The notes beneath the pieces are model-generated. The model made no database searches and was not told the DNA's origin. It saw only the letters and a program-made list of their open reading frames with translations. A DNA stretch of 64,000 nucleotides from CAYILR01 sp964364175 (GTDB taxonomy: Bacteria; Bdellovibrionota; UBA1018): contig CAYILR010000019.1 in the NCBI GenBank assembly GCA_964364175.1, positions 12,359 through 76,358 of the forward strand, written 5' to 3'. Each line of letters starts with the position of its first letter. Position 1 is the stretch's first letter. This document shows positions 8,222 through 16,858 of the stretch, in pieces. A program made the position numbers and the translations under genes.

Positions 8222-9769
8222 CTAGAGTCTTCTCCTGTAGGCCCAAATTCCAATTCCGCTTGCTGCGACGAGCAACGGAATAGCAATGACCGTGATCAGG
8301 AAAATCAAGATTCCTTGCTTCTGCGTCAGCTCAATTTTGCCAGGTCCGTCTTCTTTGGTGCGGATCGAAATCATCGATTCGTCTTCCATCAACCAGCTGA
8401 CGGCGTTGGCGAAAAAATCCAGGTTTCCGCCGAAGCGGGCATATTGATTGGTAGCAAAGCTAGATGATCCAAAAACCACGATGCGTGTGTTCTTTGTCGC
8501 TTTGGCATCCTTAGCTTTTCCATTCACAGCTACTGCGACATTGAGAGGCCCCATGGCGTCTACGCCGGGATTGGGTTGAATGGGTTTTGCGGCTTTCAGG
8601 CTGGCGAGATCGGTTTCGCCCCAGCTTTTTTCCGTGGTTTGTGCAATCCATTCAACCGTGGTTCCGGTAGGTGCGCCTGTCATGATTTCAAGAGGTCTTG
8701 AAAATGGGAAGTAGCAGGTGCCTTGGAATCCTGCGGTGATGGGGTTGGTTTTGGAGTAAATCGCGACCAGTGGAACTGAAGCATCGACGCCCATCATTCG
8801 TGACATCGGGTCAACGATGAGTGCGTTTTTTGGTTTGACGTACCAAGCTTCCAAGACTTTGAAGAGCTCACCGAGTTGCTCCTGTCCACCTAGATTCAAA
8901 TCAATCGCGGCCAACAATCGTCCTCCGCCATTGAGATACATTTCCAAAAATTTCACTTCCTGAGGGAACAAAGCTTTGGACGGACCTGCCAGAATCAAAG
9001 CGTCGCAATCGGAGGAGAGAGTTCCGCCCTGAGCGAGATTGATTTCTTTGACGACGTAGGATTGGCTCTCGAGAGTTTTGCGAATCGAATCGTAGCCATC
9101 GGCTTCCGGAGATTTGAAACTTTTTTCTCCGTGTCCCATGACAGCACAGGCTGTCTGAGTTTTGTCTTTGAGCAATTTGATCAGGGCGTTCGTGAGTTTT
9201 TCCTCGGTGACGTCTTCGACTTTGGATTCTTTGGTTCCAAAGGTGAGCAGCAAAGTACCATATTTTTTAATCCCTGCTTGTTTAGCGCGTGTGGGTTCTT
9301 TGTCAGGATCTATGTATTCTACTTCGAATTTTGGGTTCAGTCCCTGGAAGTTATCCATGAGCGGCTTGACTTGCTCGCGTTGGTTGACCTTGGAATAATA
9401 GACTGCTTTCACAGGTTGCTTGAGCTCTTTGATGACTTTGCTGCTCTGATCCGCCAGAGTGTGGATTTTGTTTTTGGTCAGATCCAATTTTTGTGGATAA
9501 CGGTTGGCGAGGAAGTTCAAAACCCCGATGATGCTGATGACCAAGACCGCGGAGACGATCGTGTTGAGTCCAAAAGCTGCTGAACGCCCTTTGAACGAAG
9601 CACGGTAGAGATAAATCAAGCTGCCGAAAGACGAAAAGAAAAGCACCAGGGCGGCAATGAGCAGCCACATGTACTCAGCATAGGCCAACCGGACAAAGAG
9701 CAAGAAGAGTCCGAAAACAACGGTCGCGATCCACAAATAGGCTTTGTTATTATTTTGAGAAGGTTTCAT
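8222..9769 (-). CDS. gldG: GldG-like auxiliary component of ABC transporter
   Basis: 515 residues. Two or three N-terminal helices (to about residue 90) lead into a periplasmic domain with the LDLTKNKIHTLADQSSKVIK motif that marks GldG and related ABC_transp_aux proteins. A final helix lies at the C-terminus (GILIFLITVIAIPLLVAASG). GldG works with GldF (permease) and GldA (ATPase), which directly precede it here. In Bacteroidota this trio is required for gliding, but homologues occur widely with unknown substrates. GGAGA lies 9 nt before the ATG. Confidence 0.9.
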   Translation of the reverse strand: MKPSQNNNKAYLWIATVVFGLFLLFVRLAYAEYMWLLIAALVLFFSSFGSLIYLYRASFKGRSAAFGLNTIVSAVLVISIIGVLNFLANRYPQKLDLTKNKIHTLADQSSKVIKELKQPVKAVYYSKVNQREQVKPLMDNFQGLNPKFEVEYIDPDKEPTRAKQAGIKKYGTLLLTFGTKESKVEDVTEEKLTNALIKLLKDKTQTACAVMGHGEKSFKSPEADGYDSIRKTLESQSYVVKEINLAQGGTLSSDCDALILAGPSKALFPQEVKFLEMYLNGGGRLLAAIDLNLGGQEQLGELFKVLEAWYVKPKNALIVDPMSRMMGVDASVPLVAIYSKTNPITAGFQGTCYFPFSRPLEIMTGAPTGTTVEWIAQTTEKSWGETDLASLKAAKPIQPNPGVDAMGPLNVAVAVNGKAKDAKATKNTRIVVFGSSSFATNQYARFGGNLDFFANAVSWLMEDESMISIRTKEDGPGKIELTQKQGILIFLITVIAIPLLVAASGIGIWAYRRRL

Positions 9770-9775
9770 TTCAAA

Positions 9776-10540
9776 TTATCTCCAACGATAAGAATCGAGT
9801 ACGCGGTGAGTGAGGTACAGGCAGATTCCTGCGAACGACAGATAGTAAAAAATATCAGACGTGTTCAAGATGCCCTGGCTGAAGTTATTATAGTGACCGA
9901 TCAGCGATAGATAAGTCAGGATGTCACTCCAAACCGGACCCGAGTTTTGTGCGGCCCAGCTGATCAACCAAAAGAACAGTCCCACGCTGAATGTCAACGC
10001 GCCTGCGACGATTTGGTTCTCGGTCATTGAGGAAAAAAGCACGCCCAGCGCCAAGTAGCAGGCAGCCAAGAGTGACGTTCCGACATAGCTGGTAAAGACC
10101 GGGCCGATGTCTGGATTGCCCGTCATGAAAAGAATGATGGGGTAAACCAAAGTCAGGAGCAGCATGGTTTTGACCAGCATTGCGGCAGACAGGAATTTTC
10201 CCAGGACAATTTCCCAGAGACGTATCGGCGAAGTCATCAGGAGTTCAAGGGTGTGCTGCTTGCGCTCCTCGGCCAGCAATCTCATGGTGATGAACGGAAC
10301 TAAAAAGAGCAGAATCACGTTCATGTTCCCGTAAAGGGGGCGAAGAATCCCTTCGGTAATGCTCACGCCTTTTCCCATGTTGAACTGCTGGTACTGCATG
10401 TTTTGCAGATTGAAATAGGACAGGTTATTGAAAAACATCCATCCCATGATGGTTAGAAATCCCGCAATCACGATGTAGGCGATGGGGGATGTGAAATAGG
10501 ATTTATAATCGCGCCAAGCGATATTCCATGCATTTTTCAT
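9776..10540 (-). CDS. gldF: ABC-2 type permease, GldF-like
   Basis: A 254-residue permease with six predicted helices. MKNAWNIAWRDYKSYFTSPIAYIV is the classical cytoplasmic start (first 20 residues up to SPIA), and ERKQHTLELLMTSPI forms the conserved coupling element seen in ABC-2 permeases of the NosY/GldF group. It makes an ATGA overlap with the ATPase gene and ends 6 nt before gldG, so the exporter is produced as one unit. The substrate is unknown. Confidence 0.93.
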   Translation of the reverse strand: MKNAWNIAWRDYKSYFTSPIAYIVIAGFLTIMGWMFFNNLSYFNLQNMQYQQFNMGKGVSITEGILRPLYGNMNVILLFLVPFITMRLLAEERKQHTLELLMTSPIRLWEIVLGKFLSAAMLVKTMLLLTLVYPIILFMTGNPDIGPVFTSYVGTSLLAACYLALGVLFSSMTENQIVAGALTFSVGLFFWLISWAAQNSGPVWSDILTYLSLIGHYNNFSQGILNTSDIFYYLSFAGICLYLTHRVLDSYRWR

Positions 10541-11475
10541 TGAAGCACCTCGTGTTTTTCGTCCGTCGTGAGTTGCAGGAAAACATCCTCAAGACTGATT
10601 CGTTCAGCACTGAATTCCAAAACGCCCATGCCCGATTGCACGGCTGTTTGTACGATTTGATCCCGGATCTCGGTTACGCCTGGATGGATTTCTACTGTAA
10701 TTTTTTCGCCATCCTTGTGAACGTCGCTGATTCCATTGATTTTTTTAATGGCACTGACGCCGTCGGAAGATGGATTTTTCACATATAAAGAATAGATCAA
10801 TCCTTTTTTCAGGCGGGTGGTGAGCCGGTCAATGGTGTCTTCTGCAACGATGCGTCCTTTGTTGATGACAATAATGCGCTGGCAGGTTGCGGTGACTTCC
10901 GGCAAAATATGCGAACTCAAGATGACCGTGTGATCGCCCGCGAGGCTTTTGATCAGCTCGCGGATTTCAATGATTTGCTTGGGGTCGAGACCGACGGTGG
11001 GTTCGTCCAGAATCAGGACTTGCGGATTGTGCAGTAATGCCTGCGCCAATCCCACGCGCTGACGATAGCCTTTGGAGAGATTGCCGATGAGACGGCCGCT
11101 GACGTCGCCCAATCCGGTTTTTTCAATCGAGGTGCTGACCGCTGTTTTGAGCTGAGCACGGGGGACCTGGTGCATTTGCCCAGCGAAATCCAGATAGTCG
11201 CGAACTTTCATTTCGAGATAGACCGGGGGGGTTTCGGGCAAGTAGCCAACGTTTCTTTTTACGTCGAGTGCTTGTTCGAAAACGTCGAATCCAGCGACGC
11301 TTGCGGAACCCTCGGAGGCAGGCATGAACCCAGTCAGGATTTTCATCGTCGTGCTTTTTCCAGCCCCGTTTGGACCCAAAAAGCCTACGATTTCCCCTTT
11401 TTTGACATGGAAACTGAGATCATTCACGGCAGTTCTCGTGCCGTAAATTTTGGTCAGATGCGAAACTTGGATCAT
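10537..11475 (-). CDS. gldA: ABC transporter ATP-binding protein, GldA-like
   Basis: A 312-residue nucleotide-binding subunit. Walker A is GPNGAGKSTTMK (about residue 35), the Q-loop region reads VGYLPETPPVY, the signature is LSKGYRQRVGLAQAL, Walker B is LILDEPTVGLDP, and the switch histidine lies in LSSHILPE. The C-terminal 80 residues form the extra domain typical of ABC-2 exporters. It is first in an operon running to about 4.3 kb. A strong sigma-70 promoter with a palindrome around its -10 box lies about 65 nt upstream. Confidence 0.95.
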   Translation of the reverse strand: MIQVSHLTKIYGTRTAVNDLSFHVKKGEIVGFLGPNGAGKSTTMKILTGFMPASEGSASVAGFDVFEQALDVKRNVGYLPETPPVYLEMKVRDYLDFAGQMHQVPRAQLKTAVSTSIEKTGLGDVSGRLIGNLSKGYRQRVGLAQALLHNPQVLILDEPTVGLDPKQIIEIRELIKSLAGDHTVILSSHILPEVTATCQRIIVINKGRIVAEDTIDRLTTRLKKGLIYSLYVKNPSSDGVSAIKKINGISDVHKDGEKITVEIHPGVTEIRDQIVQTAVQSGMGVLEFSAERISLEDVFLQLTTDEKHEVLQ

Positions 11476-11535
11476 TGTAGAGATCTCCGCTGGTTTATCG
11501 TGTTGCTTATCGTGGCGCGAGCCACTTTTTTTTTG

Positions 11536-11564
11536 AATTGCTCCTCAATATAGGGCGAGCAATT
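11536..11564. promoter_or_regulatory. Palindrome flanking the -10 box of the gld operon
   Basis: AATTGCTC (11536-11543) and GAGCAATT (11557-11564) are perfect 8-bp inverted repeats separated by 13 nt. On the minus strand they bracket the -10 hexamer, one arm lying in the spacer and the other at the expected start of transcription. This is an operator-like placement; no regulator is identified. Confidence 0.55.
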
Positions 11565-11574
11565 TAAATGTCAA
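11547..11574 (-). promoter_or_regulatory. Sigma-70-type promoter of the gld operon
   Basis: On the minus strand TTGACA (11569-11574) and TATATT (11547-11552) are separated by 16 nt. The -35 box is perfect and the -10 box matches 5 of 6. Transcription would begin near 11540, giving a leader of about 65 nt before gldA. Confidence 0.7.
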
Positions 11575-11689
11575 GAACGGTGGCGCTGCGTCAAACGAAG
11601 TGGAAGGAGATGCCGTTGCTGAGAGCCTGGATAAATGACTTTTTTAAAACAGAAATTATAGATATTCTCGCAGCAGGAGGAATTTTGAA

Positions 11690-12121
11690 ATGAAGAAACT
11701 TGGGTGGACTTTTTTTGCGGCGGCTTTGACGATTATGGCTACGGATTTTGTGATTCACGGTTGGATCATGAAATCGACCTATCAAGCGACAGCACATTTG
11801 TGGCGTCCTGAAGCAGAAATGCCTCAGTACATGGTTTGGATGTTCGGGGGCCAGCTTCTGACGGCTTTGCTTTTTACCTGGATTTTTTCGTACGGCTATC
11901 AGGGCAAGGGGTGGATGGAAGGTGTTCGCTACGGGCTGCTGATCGGTGCTTTTGAGGCGGGTCATCAGATGATGATGTACGCCGTGAGCCCCTATGACAT
12001 GACTTTGCTGATGTCTTGGATTTTCTGGGGCGTTCTTCAAACCGTGGTGGTCGGAGTGGTGGCTGCTTGGGTTTGGGGCAAATGGTGGACGGGTACATCA
12101 CCGACTGCCAGCCATGCTTGA
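11690..12121 (+). CDS. Small four-helix membrane protein, unknown function
   Basis: 143 residues with four predicted membrane helices (about residues 5-25, 48-68, 80-98 and 110-130), rich in tryptophan and methionine. Conserved-looking polar positions include HLWRPEAEMPQYM after helix 1. A strong AGGAGG lies 8 nt before the ATG. Proteins of this size and layout are common uncharacterised membrane proteins in proteobacteria. It is transcribed away from the gld operon and stands alone. Confidence 0.7.
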   Translation: MKKLGWTFFAAALTIMATDFVIHGWIMKSTYQATAHLWRPEAEMPQYMVWMFGGQLLTALLFTWIFSYGYQGKGWMEGVRYGLLIGAFEAGHQMMMYAVSPYDMTLLMSWIFWGVLQTVVVGVVAAWVWGKWWTGTSPTASHA

Positions 12122-12143
12122 TTGTTCTTTGTGAACTAACCGA

Positions 12144-12178
12144 GGCTCCAGCTTCAATACAAAATGAAAGCTGGAGCC
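12144..12178. terminator. Terminator hairpin between convergent genes
   Basis: GGCTCCAGCTT (12144-12154) pairs with AAGCTGGAGCC (12168-12178), an 11-bp perfect stem with a 13-nt loop. It sits between the plus-strand gene ending at 12121 and the minus-strand gene ending at 12184, so it could serve both. The T-runs are weak on both sides. Confidence 0.6.
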
Positions 12179-12183
12179 CTGCT

Positions 12184-12636
12184 TTAACCCGAGAGAGCGA
12201 CCCAGGCTCCGGCGAGTGTAATGATCGAACCCGCGATGCGTTGAAGCGAAGGGGTGATCCCCTCAACGGCGTAATCCCAGAGCATTCCCCCGCCGAGTTG
12301 AATGGCGATGACTATGGCCAGGACTTTGAGGACGCCGATTTTTCCAATGGCTACGGGCATGGATAGGATGATGAGGAATCCGCAGACACCGGGGATCAGA
12401 ATCCACCAGCGGGACATGGCCTGAGAGAGTGTGCTTGAGGTGGGTCTAAAAGTATCCGGCACCCATTCTGGGTAGAGTCGAGTGATCAGCAGCAATCCAA
12501 CGCTCAAGGCCAGGGAAATAATGCAATTTGCGGTCAGAATTGTTCCCATCGACAGGGTGTGTGAAATTCGGTGGTTGAGTCCGTTTTGAAGGACGATCGA
12601 AAGGCCGACAATGACAGAAAGAAGGATCGGTAACAT
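12184..12636 (-). CDS. DMT-type transporter, YdcZ/DUF606 family
   Basis: 150 residues with five predicted helices. The N-terminal LLSVIVGLSIVLQNGLNHRI is diagnostic: small DUF606 (YdcZ) proteins carry a G..I..Q...N pattern in their first helix. The second half (PVAIGKIGVLKVLAIVIAIQ and GSIITLAGAWVAL) also fits. These are half-size drug/metabolite-transporter relatives that work as dimers; the substrate is unknown. It is convergent with the preceding membrane-protein gene, with a hairpin terminator between them. Confidence 0.85.
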   Translation of the reverse strand: MLPILLSVIVGLSIVLQNGLNHRISHTLSMGTILTANCIISLALSVGLLLITRLYPEWVPDTFRPTSSTLSQAMSRWWILIPGVCGFLIILSMPVAIGKIGVLKVLAIVIAIQLGGGMLWDYAVEGITPSLQRIAGSIITLAGAWVALSG

Positions 12637-12762
12637 AGGCCGATTGTGGGGGCAGTTTTTCCGGAGTGCAAGGGCAAAAATCAGAACAAAATATTGATTA
12701 TTTTTATTTTTTATGTAATAAGTCTAATCGAAGCTCCGTATTGGATTTACAAGGAGATTGCT

Positions 12763-13164
12763 TTGAAAAAAATCGTATTAGTTGTTTTAGGTGTGTTTTC
12801 TTTGTCTTCGCTGAATGCTCATGCAGGTGTTTTTGGTGGGCTTCCCAACGCTATTGTTACGACCGGTGGAGTTTCTGTGGGTTTGGGAGCGGCTGTGATG
12901 GGTGGAAATCCTGTTGCGGGTGCTGCGTCTATTGTGGGTGGACTGATCTCCATCGTTATGTGTGTGAACGAGATGGACAAGAGAATTGCCTACGTCCAGC
13001 AAGATGCGCTGGATTATGCTCTAGGCGGTGAATTGAGTCCGGCGTTAGCAGAAATGATCCAAGATTTGCGCGATCGCGCTGAAGCAGAACAGGTGAGTGA
13101 TGTCGCTCTTGCTTCGGATTCAGAAATTGCCGCAGCTTTGATTGCTGTCAATTTCGGTTCTTAA
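12763..13164 (+). CDS. Small secreted glycine-rich protein
   Basis: 133 residues starting at TTG (12763), six nt after a clear AAGGAGA; the reading frame is open further upstream but has no other good start. MKKIVLVVLGVFSLSSLNAHA is followed by a cleavage site near AHA-GV. The mature protein has a hydrophobic Gly/Ala/Val-rich stretch (about 45 residues) and then an acidic helical tail. No family recognised; the hydrophobic stretch could insert in a membrane. The region upstream is strongly AT-rich, as in its neighbours at 17-18 kb. Confidence 0.65.
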   Translation: MKKIVLVVLGVFSLSSLNAHAGVFGGLPNAIVTTGGVSVGLGAAVMGGNPVAGAASIVGGLISIVMCVNEMDKRIAYVQQDALDYALGGELSPALAEMIQDLRDRAEAEQVSDVALASDSEIAAALIAVNFGS

Positions 13165-13173
13165 TTTCAGATA

Positions 13174-14076
13174 TTAGTGAGCAAAATGCTTGGCCAGCAT
13201 CATCGCGCGCGTTTCTTCGAGCGATGCGACTCTGCGGCCGAGTTGTTCGGTGAGCTGCACGGCGTGCTCGACGAGTTCGCCGTTGGTACGGGCCATGGTT
13301 TTTCCATCAGGTAGGTAGAAGTTGTCTTCTAAGCCCACGCGGATGTGTCCGCCGAGTTTCAGCGCTTCTTCACACAACCACCATTGATCACGAGAAATGC
13401 CGATGACTTGCCACGAGGATTTCTCGGGCAGGATTTCGGTCATAAATTTCAGATGCTTGGGTGTGGCGGCGATTCCACCGGTGACTCCCATGACTAGGCT
13501 GAAGTGAAATGGCGGGGTCAGTAATCCCATGTCGATGAGCGGAGCGGTGTTGTCGATGTGGCCGGCGTCGAAGCATTCCATTTCGGGCACGACTCCAGCG
13601 GTGTTCATTCGGGTGAGCGCGAAAATAATATCTTTGAATGGGTTGGCGAAGACTTCGTCGAAGTGGAATTTTTTGTGTTTCTCGCTGTAGACGGCGTAGT
13701 TCATGCTGCCCATGTTCAGCGCGGCGATTTCGGGTGTGGCTAGGTCGATTTGCTCGGTGCGTTCTTGGATGGTTTGTCCGATTCCACCGGTGGAAAAATT
13801 GATCAGGATCGGGCAGCGTTTTTTGACTTCTTCTTTGATTTTTTGAAATACCGGTAGGCGCCACGAGGGTTTGCCATCGTCTTCGCGGGCGTGGATGTGC
13901 ACGATCGTTGCGCCTGCGTCGTAGGCTCGGCTGGCTTCGTCAGCGATTTCGCTCGGGGTGTAGGGGATGGCTGGGCATTGCTTGCGCGTGGTGACGGCTC
14001 CGGTGAGCGCGCAGCTGATCACGACGGGTGGAAATTCTGCAGCGGGGCTGGTGATAATTTTGGGGATTGTGCTCAT
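13174..14076 (-). CDS. BKACE-family beta-keto acid cleavage enzyme (DUF849)
   Basis: A 300-residue TIM-barrel enzyme. The family condenses or cleaves a beta-keto acid with acetyl-CoA, as in 3-keto-5-aminohexanoate cleavage. Zinc ligands sit in IVHIHARE (about residue 62) and further conserved pieces are NFSTGG, PEMECFDAGHI and RVGLEDNFYLPDG. The ATG at 14076 makes an ATGA overlap with the stop of the carboxyltransferase gene. The substrate cannot be deduced. In this cluster it occupies the place where leucine catabolism would have HMG-CoA lyase, which also makes acetyl-CoA and a keto acid. Confidence 0.9.
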   Translation of the reverse strand: MSTIPKIITSPAAEFPPVVISCALTGAVTTRKQCPAIPYTPSEIADEASRAYDAGATIVHIHAREDDGKPSWRLPVFQKIKEEVKKRCPILINFSTGGIGQTIQERTEQIDLATPEIAALNMGSMNYAVYSEKHKKFHFDEVFANPFKDIIFALTRMNTAGVVPEMECFDAGHIDNTAPLIDMGLLTPPFHFSLVMGVTGGIAATPKHLKFMTEILPEKSSWQVIGISRDQWWLCEEALKLGGHIRVGLEDNFYLPDGKTMARTNGELVEHAVQLTEQLGRRVASLEETRAMMLAKHFAH

Positions 14077-15626
14077 ACCGGCATGACTCCTCGTTTGCGG
14101 GGACTGCGTGCGGGGCGTTTGTTCGAACAAGCTTGCAGGCCGCGGAACAAGACGGCTCGTGTTTCGCGCGGATCGATCAGATCATCGATGTGCCCGAGTC
14201 GCGCCGAGATCATTCCGCCAATCGCTGCACGATACTCGGTGACTTTGGCTTGCTTGCCGGCGACGTCATCTTTTTTATTCTTCATCACGATATTCGCTGC
14301 GCCCTCGGCTCCCATCAGAGAAATTTCGGCAGTGGGCCATCCGACGATCAGATCCGGGTTCAAGCCTTTTCCACACATCACATAGTACCCAGCGCCGTAG
14401 CTCTTGCGAATAACGATACTGAATTTCGGGACGGTCAGGCTGGCTACGACGTGAAGCATTTTTGCCCCGTGGCGGATGATTCCCATTTTCTCGACGCGTG
14501 ATCCGACCAGGAATCCCGGGCAGTCGTGCAGGAACACAATGGGAATTCCAAACGCATCGCAAGTCATCAAGAACCGCGCGGCTTTGTCAGCGGCGTCGAC
14601 GTCGATCGCGCCGCCCATGAACGAGGGTTGGTTGGCGACGATTCCAATCGGATGTCCCATGATTCGCGCGTAGCCGGTGATGATGTTTTTGGCGAAGTCG
14701 GGTTTGATTTCCAGAAAATCTCCGTGATCCGCGACTTGTGCGATGATCTTGCGCATGTCGTAGGCCTTGCGTGTGTCGGGGGGGAGGATGTTCAGAATTT
14801 CGTCGGAGATGGCGAGCTGTAATCCGCGTGCGTTGTGACGGACCGGCGGGCGCTCCTTGCAATGGGAGGGAAAAAATCCCAAGTACTTGCGCACGGCCTC
14901 GATGCAGCTCTTGTCGTCGGCGAATTCTCCGTCGGCGCAGCCGCTCACCTGGCAGTGGACTTTGGAACCGCCCAGATCTTCGGTGGTGACTTCTTCGCCG
15001 ATGGCGGCCTTGACGAGCGGTGGGCCGGCCAGTGCCATGCTGCCGACTCCGGCAACCATGGGTGTGTAATCGGCGAGTGCTGCGATGTAGGACGATCCTG
15101 CGGCGGTCGGGCCCATGACGGCTGCGACTTGCGGGACGACGCCCGAGAGTGCGATTTGTTCGAAGAAGAGTCCACCCGTTCCTGCAAAATGAGCACCGGC
15201 AATTTCCTGGATTCGCGCGCCTGCGGAATCGAGCAGCCAGACGATCGGGATTCTGTTCTCGAGTGCGAATTTGCGGATGCGCTCGACTTTGCGTTCGCCG
15301 ACTTCGCCCATGGATCCTGCGACGACGGTGAAGTCGTAGGCGATGACTGCTACGGGGCGGCCTTCGATGAGGCACGTTCCAGTGACGACACCGTCGCACG
15401 GAGTTTGCTTGCCGCTGAGTTCAAGATTGGAGGGAGTATGATCTGCCAGGACTCCGAATTCCATGAACGTGCCGGGATCAGTGAGGAGCTCGAGTCTTTC
15501 GCGCACGGTGAGTTTGCCAAGGGAGCGCTGTTTGGCGATCGCGGGTTCTCCACCCATTTTTCGGTTTTGAATTTTGAGTGAGGTGAGTTGTGAGAGGGCT
15601 TCGGTATGCATTGTTACGGCTGACAT
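14073..15626 (-). CDS. Acyl-CoA carboxylase, carboxyltransferase subunit (MccB/PccB type)
   Basis: A 517-residue carboxyltransferase that moves CO2 from carboxybiotin to an acyl-CoA. Both crotonase-like halves are present. Oxyanion glycines are visible in VVAGSMGEVGERK and DSAGARIQE, then HFAGTGGLF, and in the C-terminal half DCPGFLVGSR and SYGAGYYVMCGKG. Length suits MccB or PccB. No biotin carboxylase/carrier subunit is in the window, so the partner must be encoded elsewhere. Between an isovaleryl-type dehydrogenase and a BKACE gene, a methylcrotonyl-CoA role is favoured over propionyl-CoA. Confidence 0.9.
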   Translation of the reverse strand: MSAVTMHTEALSQLTSLKIQNRKMGGEPAIAKQRSLGKLTVRERLELLTDPGTFMEFGVLADHTPSNLELSGKQTPCDGVVTGTCLIEGRPVAVIAYDFTVVAGSMGEVGERKVERIRKFALENRIPIVWLLDSAGARIQEIAGAHFAGTGGLFFEQIALSGVVPQVAAVMGPTAAGSSYIAALADYTPMVAGVGSMALAGPPLVKAAIGEEVTTEDLGGSKVHCQVSGCADGEFADDKSCIEAVRKYLGFFPSHCKERPPVRHNARGLQLAISDEILNILPPDTRKAYDMRKIIAQVADHGDFLEIKPDFAKNIITGYARIMGHPIGIVANQPSFMGGAIDVDAADKAARFLMTCDAFGIPIVFLHDCPGFLVGSRVEKMGIIRHGAKMLHVVASLTVPKFSIVIRKSYGAGYYVMCGKGLNPDLIVGWPTAEISLMGAEGAANIVMKNKKDDVAGKQAKVTEYRAAIGGMISARLGHIDDLIDPRETRAVLFRGLQACSNKRPARSPRKRGVMPV

Positions 15627-15638
15627 TTTTTGGATCCT

Positions 15639-16784
15639 TCAGTTTGCGTTGCGCAGATAGTGCTTCGCGGTTTCCTTCGCGATGATGAGTTTTTGGATTT
15701 CGTTAGTGCCGCCACCGATTTCGTAGAGCTTGGCGTCGCGGTAGAATCGCTCGACTTTGTACTCGGTCATGTAGCCGTATCCGCCGAGAACTTGGATTGC
15801 CTCGTCGGCAGCTTTGACGGCAAGCTTCGCCAAGAGAAGCTTGATGATGGCTGCTTCCATCGTGATGTTCGCGTTCGCGAGAACTTTCGGATAAATACTT
15901 TCGCAATAAGCTTTGAGTGCTTCGAATTCAGCCGAGACGGTCGCGATTTTATCTTGAATCAGTTGATATTCGAGAATGGGTTTTCCAAATTGCTTTCGTT
16001 GAGCCGCATACTGAACCATGATTTTGAGCATCTCATCAATCATGCCAAATCCAATTCCAGAAAAACTCATGCGTTCAAAATCCAACGATCGCTTCATGTC
16101 GATGAACGCGCGGCCCTCTGCACCGAGACGTGCGGAGGCGGGCACACGGCAGTTTTCCAAAAAGACTTCTCCCGTGGGCGAGGTCTTGTGACCCATTTTT
16201 TTGAAAGGCTGCCCGGTCGAGAGCCCTGCCAGTCCACGCTCGACGATAAAAGCGCAACCGCCTTGAATTCCCTGGCTCTCAGTTCCCTTGAGACGAGTGA
16301 GGATGATGAAAAAATCCGCGAGGGGCGCGTTGGTAATAAATGTTTTGGAACCGTTGAGGATGTAGTGATCCCCTTGTTTTTCTGAAGTCGTAGTGATCGC
16401 CACCGCATCCGATCCGCCCGAAGGTTCGGTCAGCGCCCAGCATCCGATTTTGGTGCCGTTCACCAAGGGAGGGAGATAGCGTTTTTTCTGCTCGTCCGTT
16501 CCGTGCAGCAGAACATTATTCCCAAAAAGCACCGAGCTAGCCATCACCGAAAGCGCAAACCCCGCATCCACACGCCCCATCTCCGCCGCCGTGTGCAGGT
16601 AATTAATCACATCCCCGTCGCCGCCCCACTCCTCGGGCATGAACGAAGCGCCGAACCCGGCTTTGAAAAATTCACGAAAAATCTTCTCGGGAAAAGTCCC
16701 CGTTTCGTTGATTTCGTCTGCAATAGGCGCAAGGCGAGTTTGGAGGAACTTCCGGACTTCTTTTTGCATCAGATTTTGGCTCAT
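15639..16784 (-). CDS. Acyl-CoA dehydrogenase, isovaleryl-CoA type
   Basis: A 381-residue FAD flavoenzyme. FAD and substrate motifs are CWALTEPSGGSDA, GSKTFITNAPLADFF and the C-terminal QVLGGYGYMTEYKVER. The catalytic base is informative: the usual glutamate of the YEGT motif is replaced by glycine (YEIGGGTNEIQ), while DFERMSFSG supplies a glutamate at the position used by isovaleryl-CoA dehydrogenase. It starts the three-gene minus-strand module with the carboxyltransferase (12-nt gap) and BKACE. Oxidation of a branched-chain acyl-CoA is therefore the likely first step. Confidence 0.9.
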   Translation of the reverse strand: MSQNLMQKEVRKFLQTRLAPIADEINETGTFPEKIFREFFKAGFGASFMPEEWGGDGDVINYLHTAAEMGRVDAGFALSVMASSVLFGNNVLLHGTDEQKKRYLPPLVNGTKIGCWALTEPSGGSDAVAITTTSEKQGDHYILNGSKTFITNAPLADFFIILTRLKGTESQGIQGGCAFIVERGLAGLSTGQPFKKMGHKTSPTGEVFLENCRVPASARLGAEGRAFIDMKRSLDFERMSFSGIGFGMIDEMLKIMVQYAAQRKQFGKPILEYQLIQDKIATVSAEFEALKAYCESIYPKVLANANITMEAAIIKLLLAKLAVKAADEAIQVLGGYGYMTEYKVERFYRDAKLYEIGGGTNEIQKLIIAKETAKHYLRNAN

Positions 16785-16858
16785 GGATGCAATGTAGTGC
16801 GCGATTTGAAGGTTGTCCAGGAGTTCGGTAGAATGAATTTATCGGTGGAAATGACTTG

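Noticed and set aside
14835..15581. Long plus-strand open frame opposite the carboxyltransferase gene
   Set aside because: It is the complement of a well-conserved gene, has no ribosome binding site and gives a Cys/Asp/Ser-rich product without domains. The same applies to open frames opposite fadA, fadB and ald.
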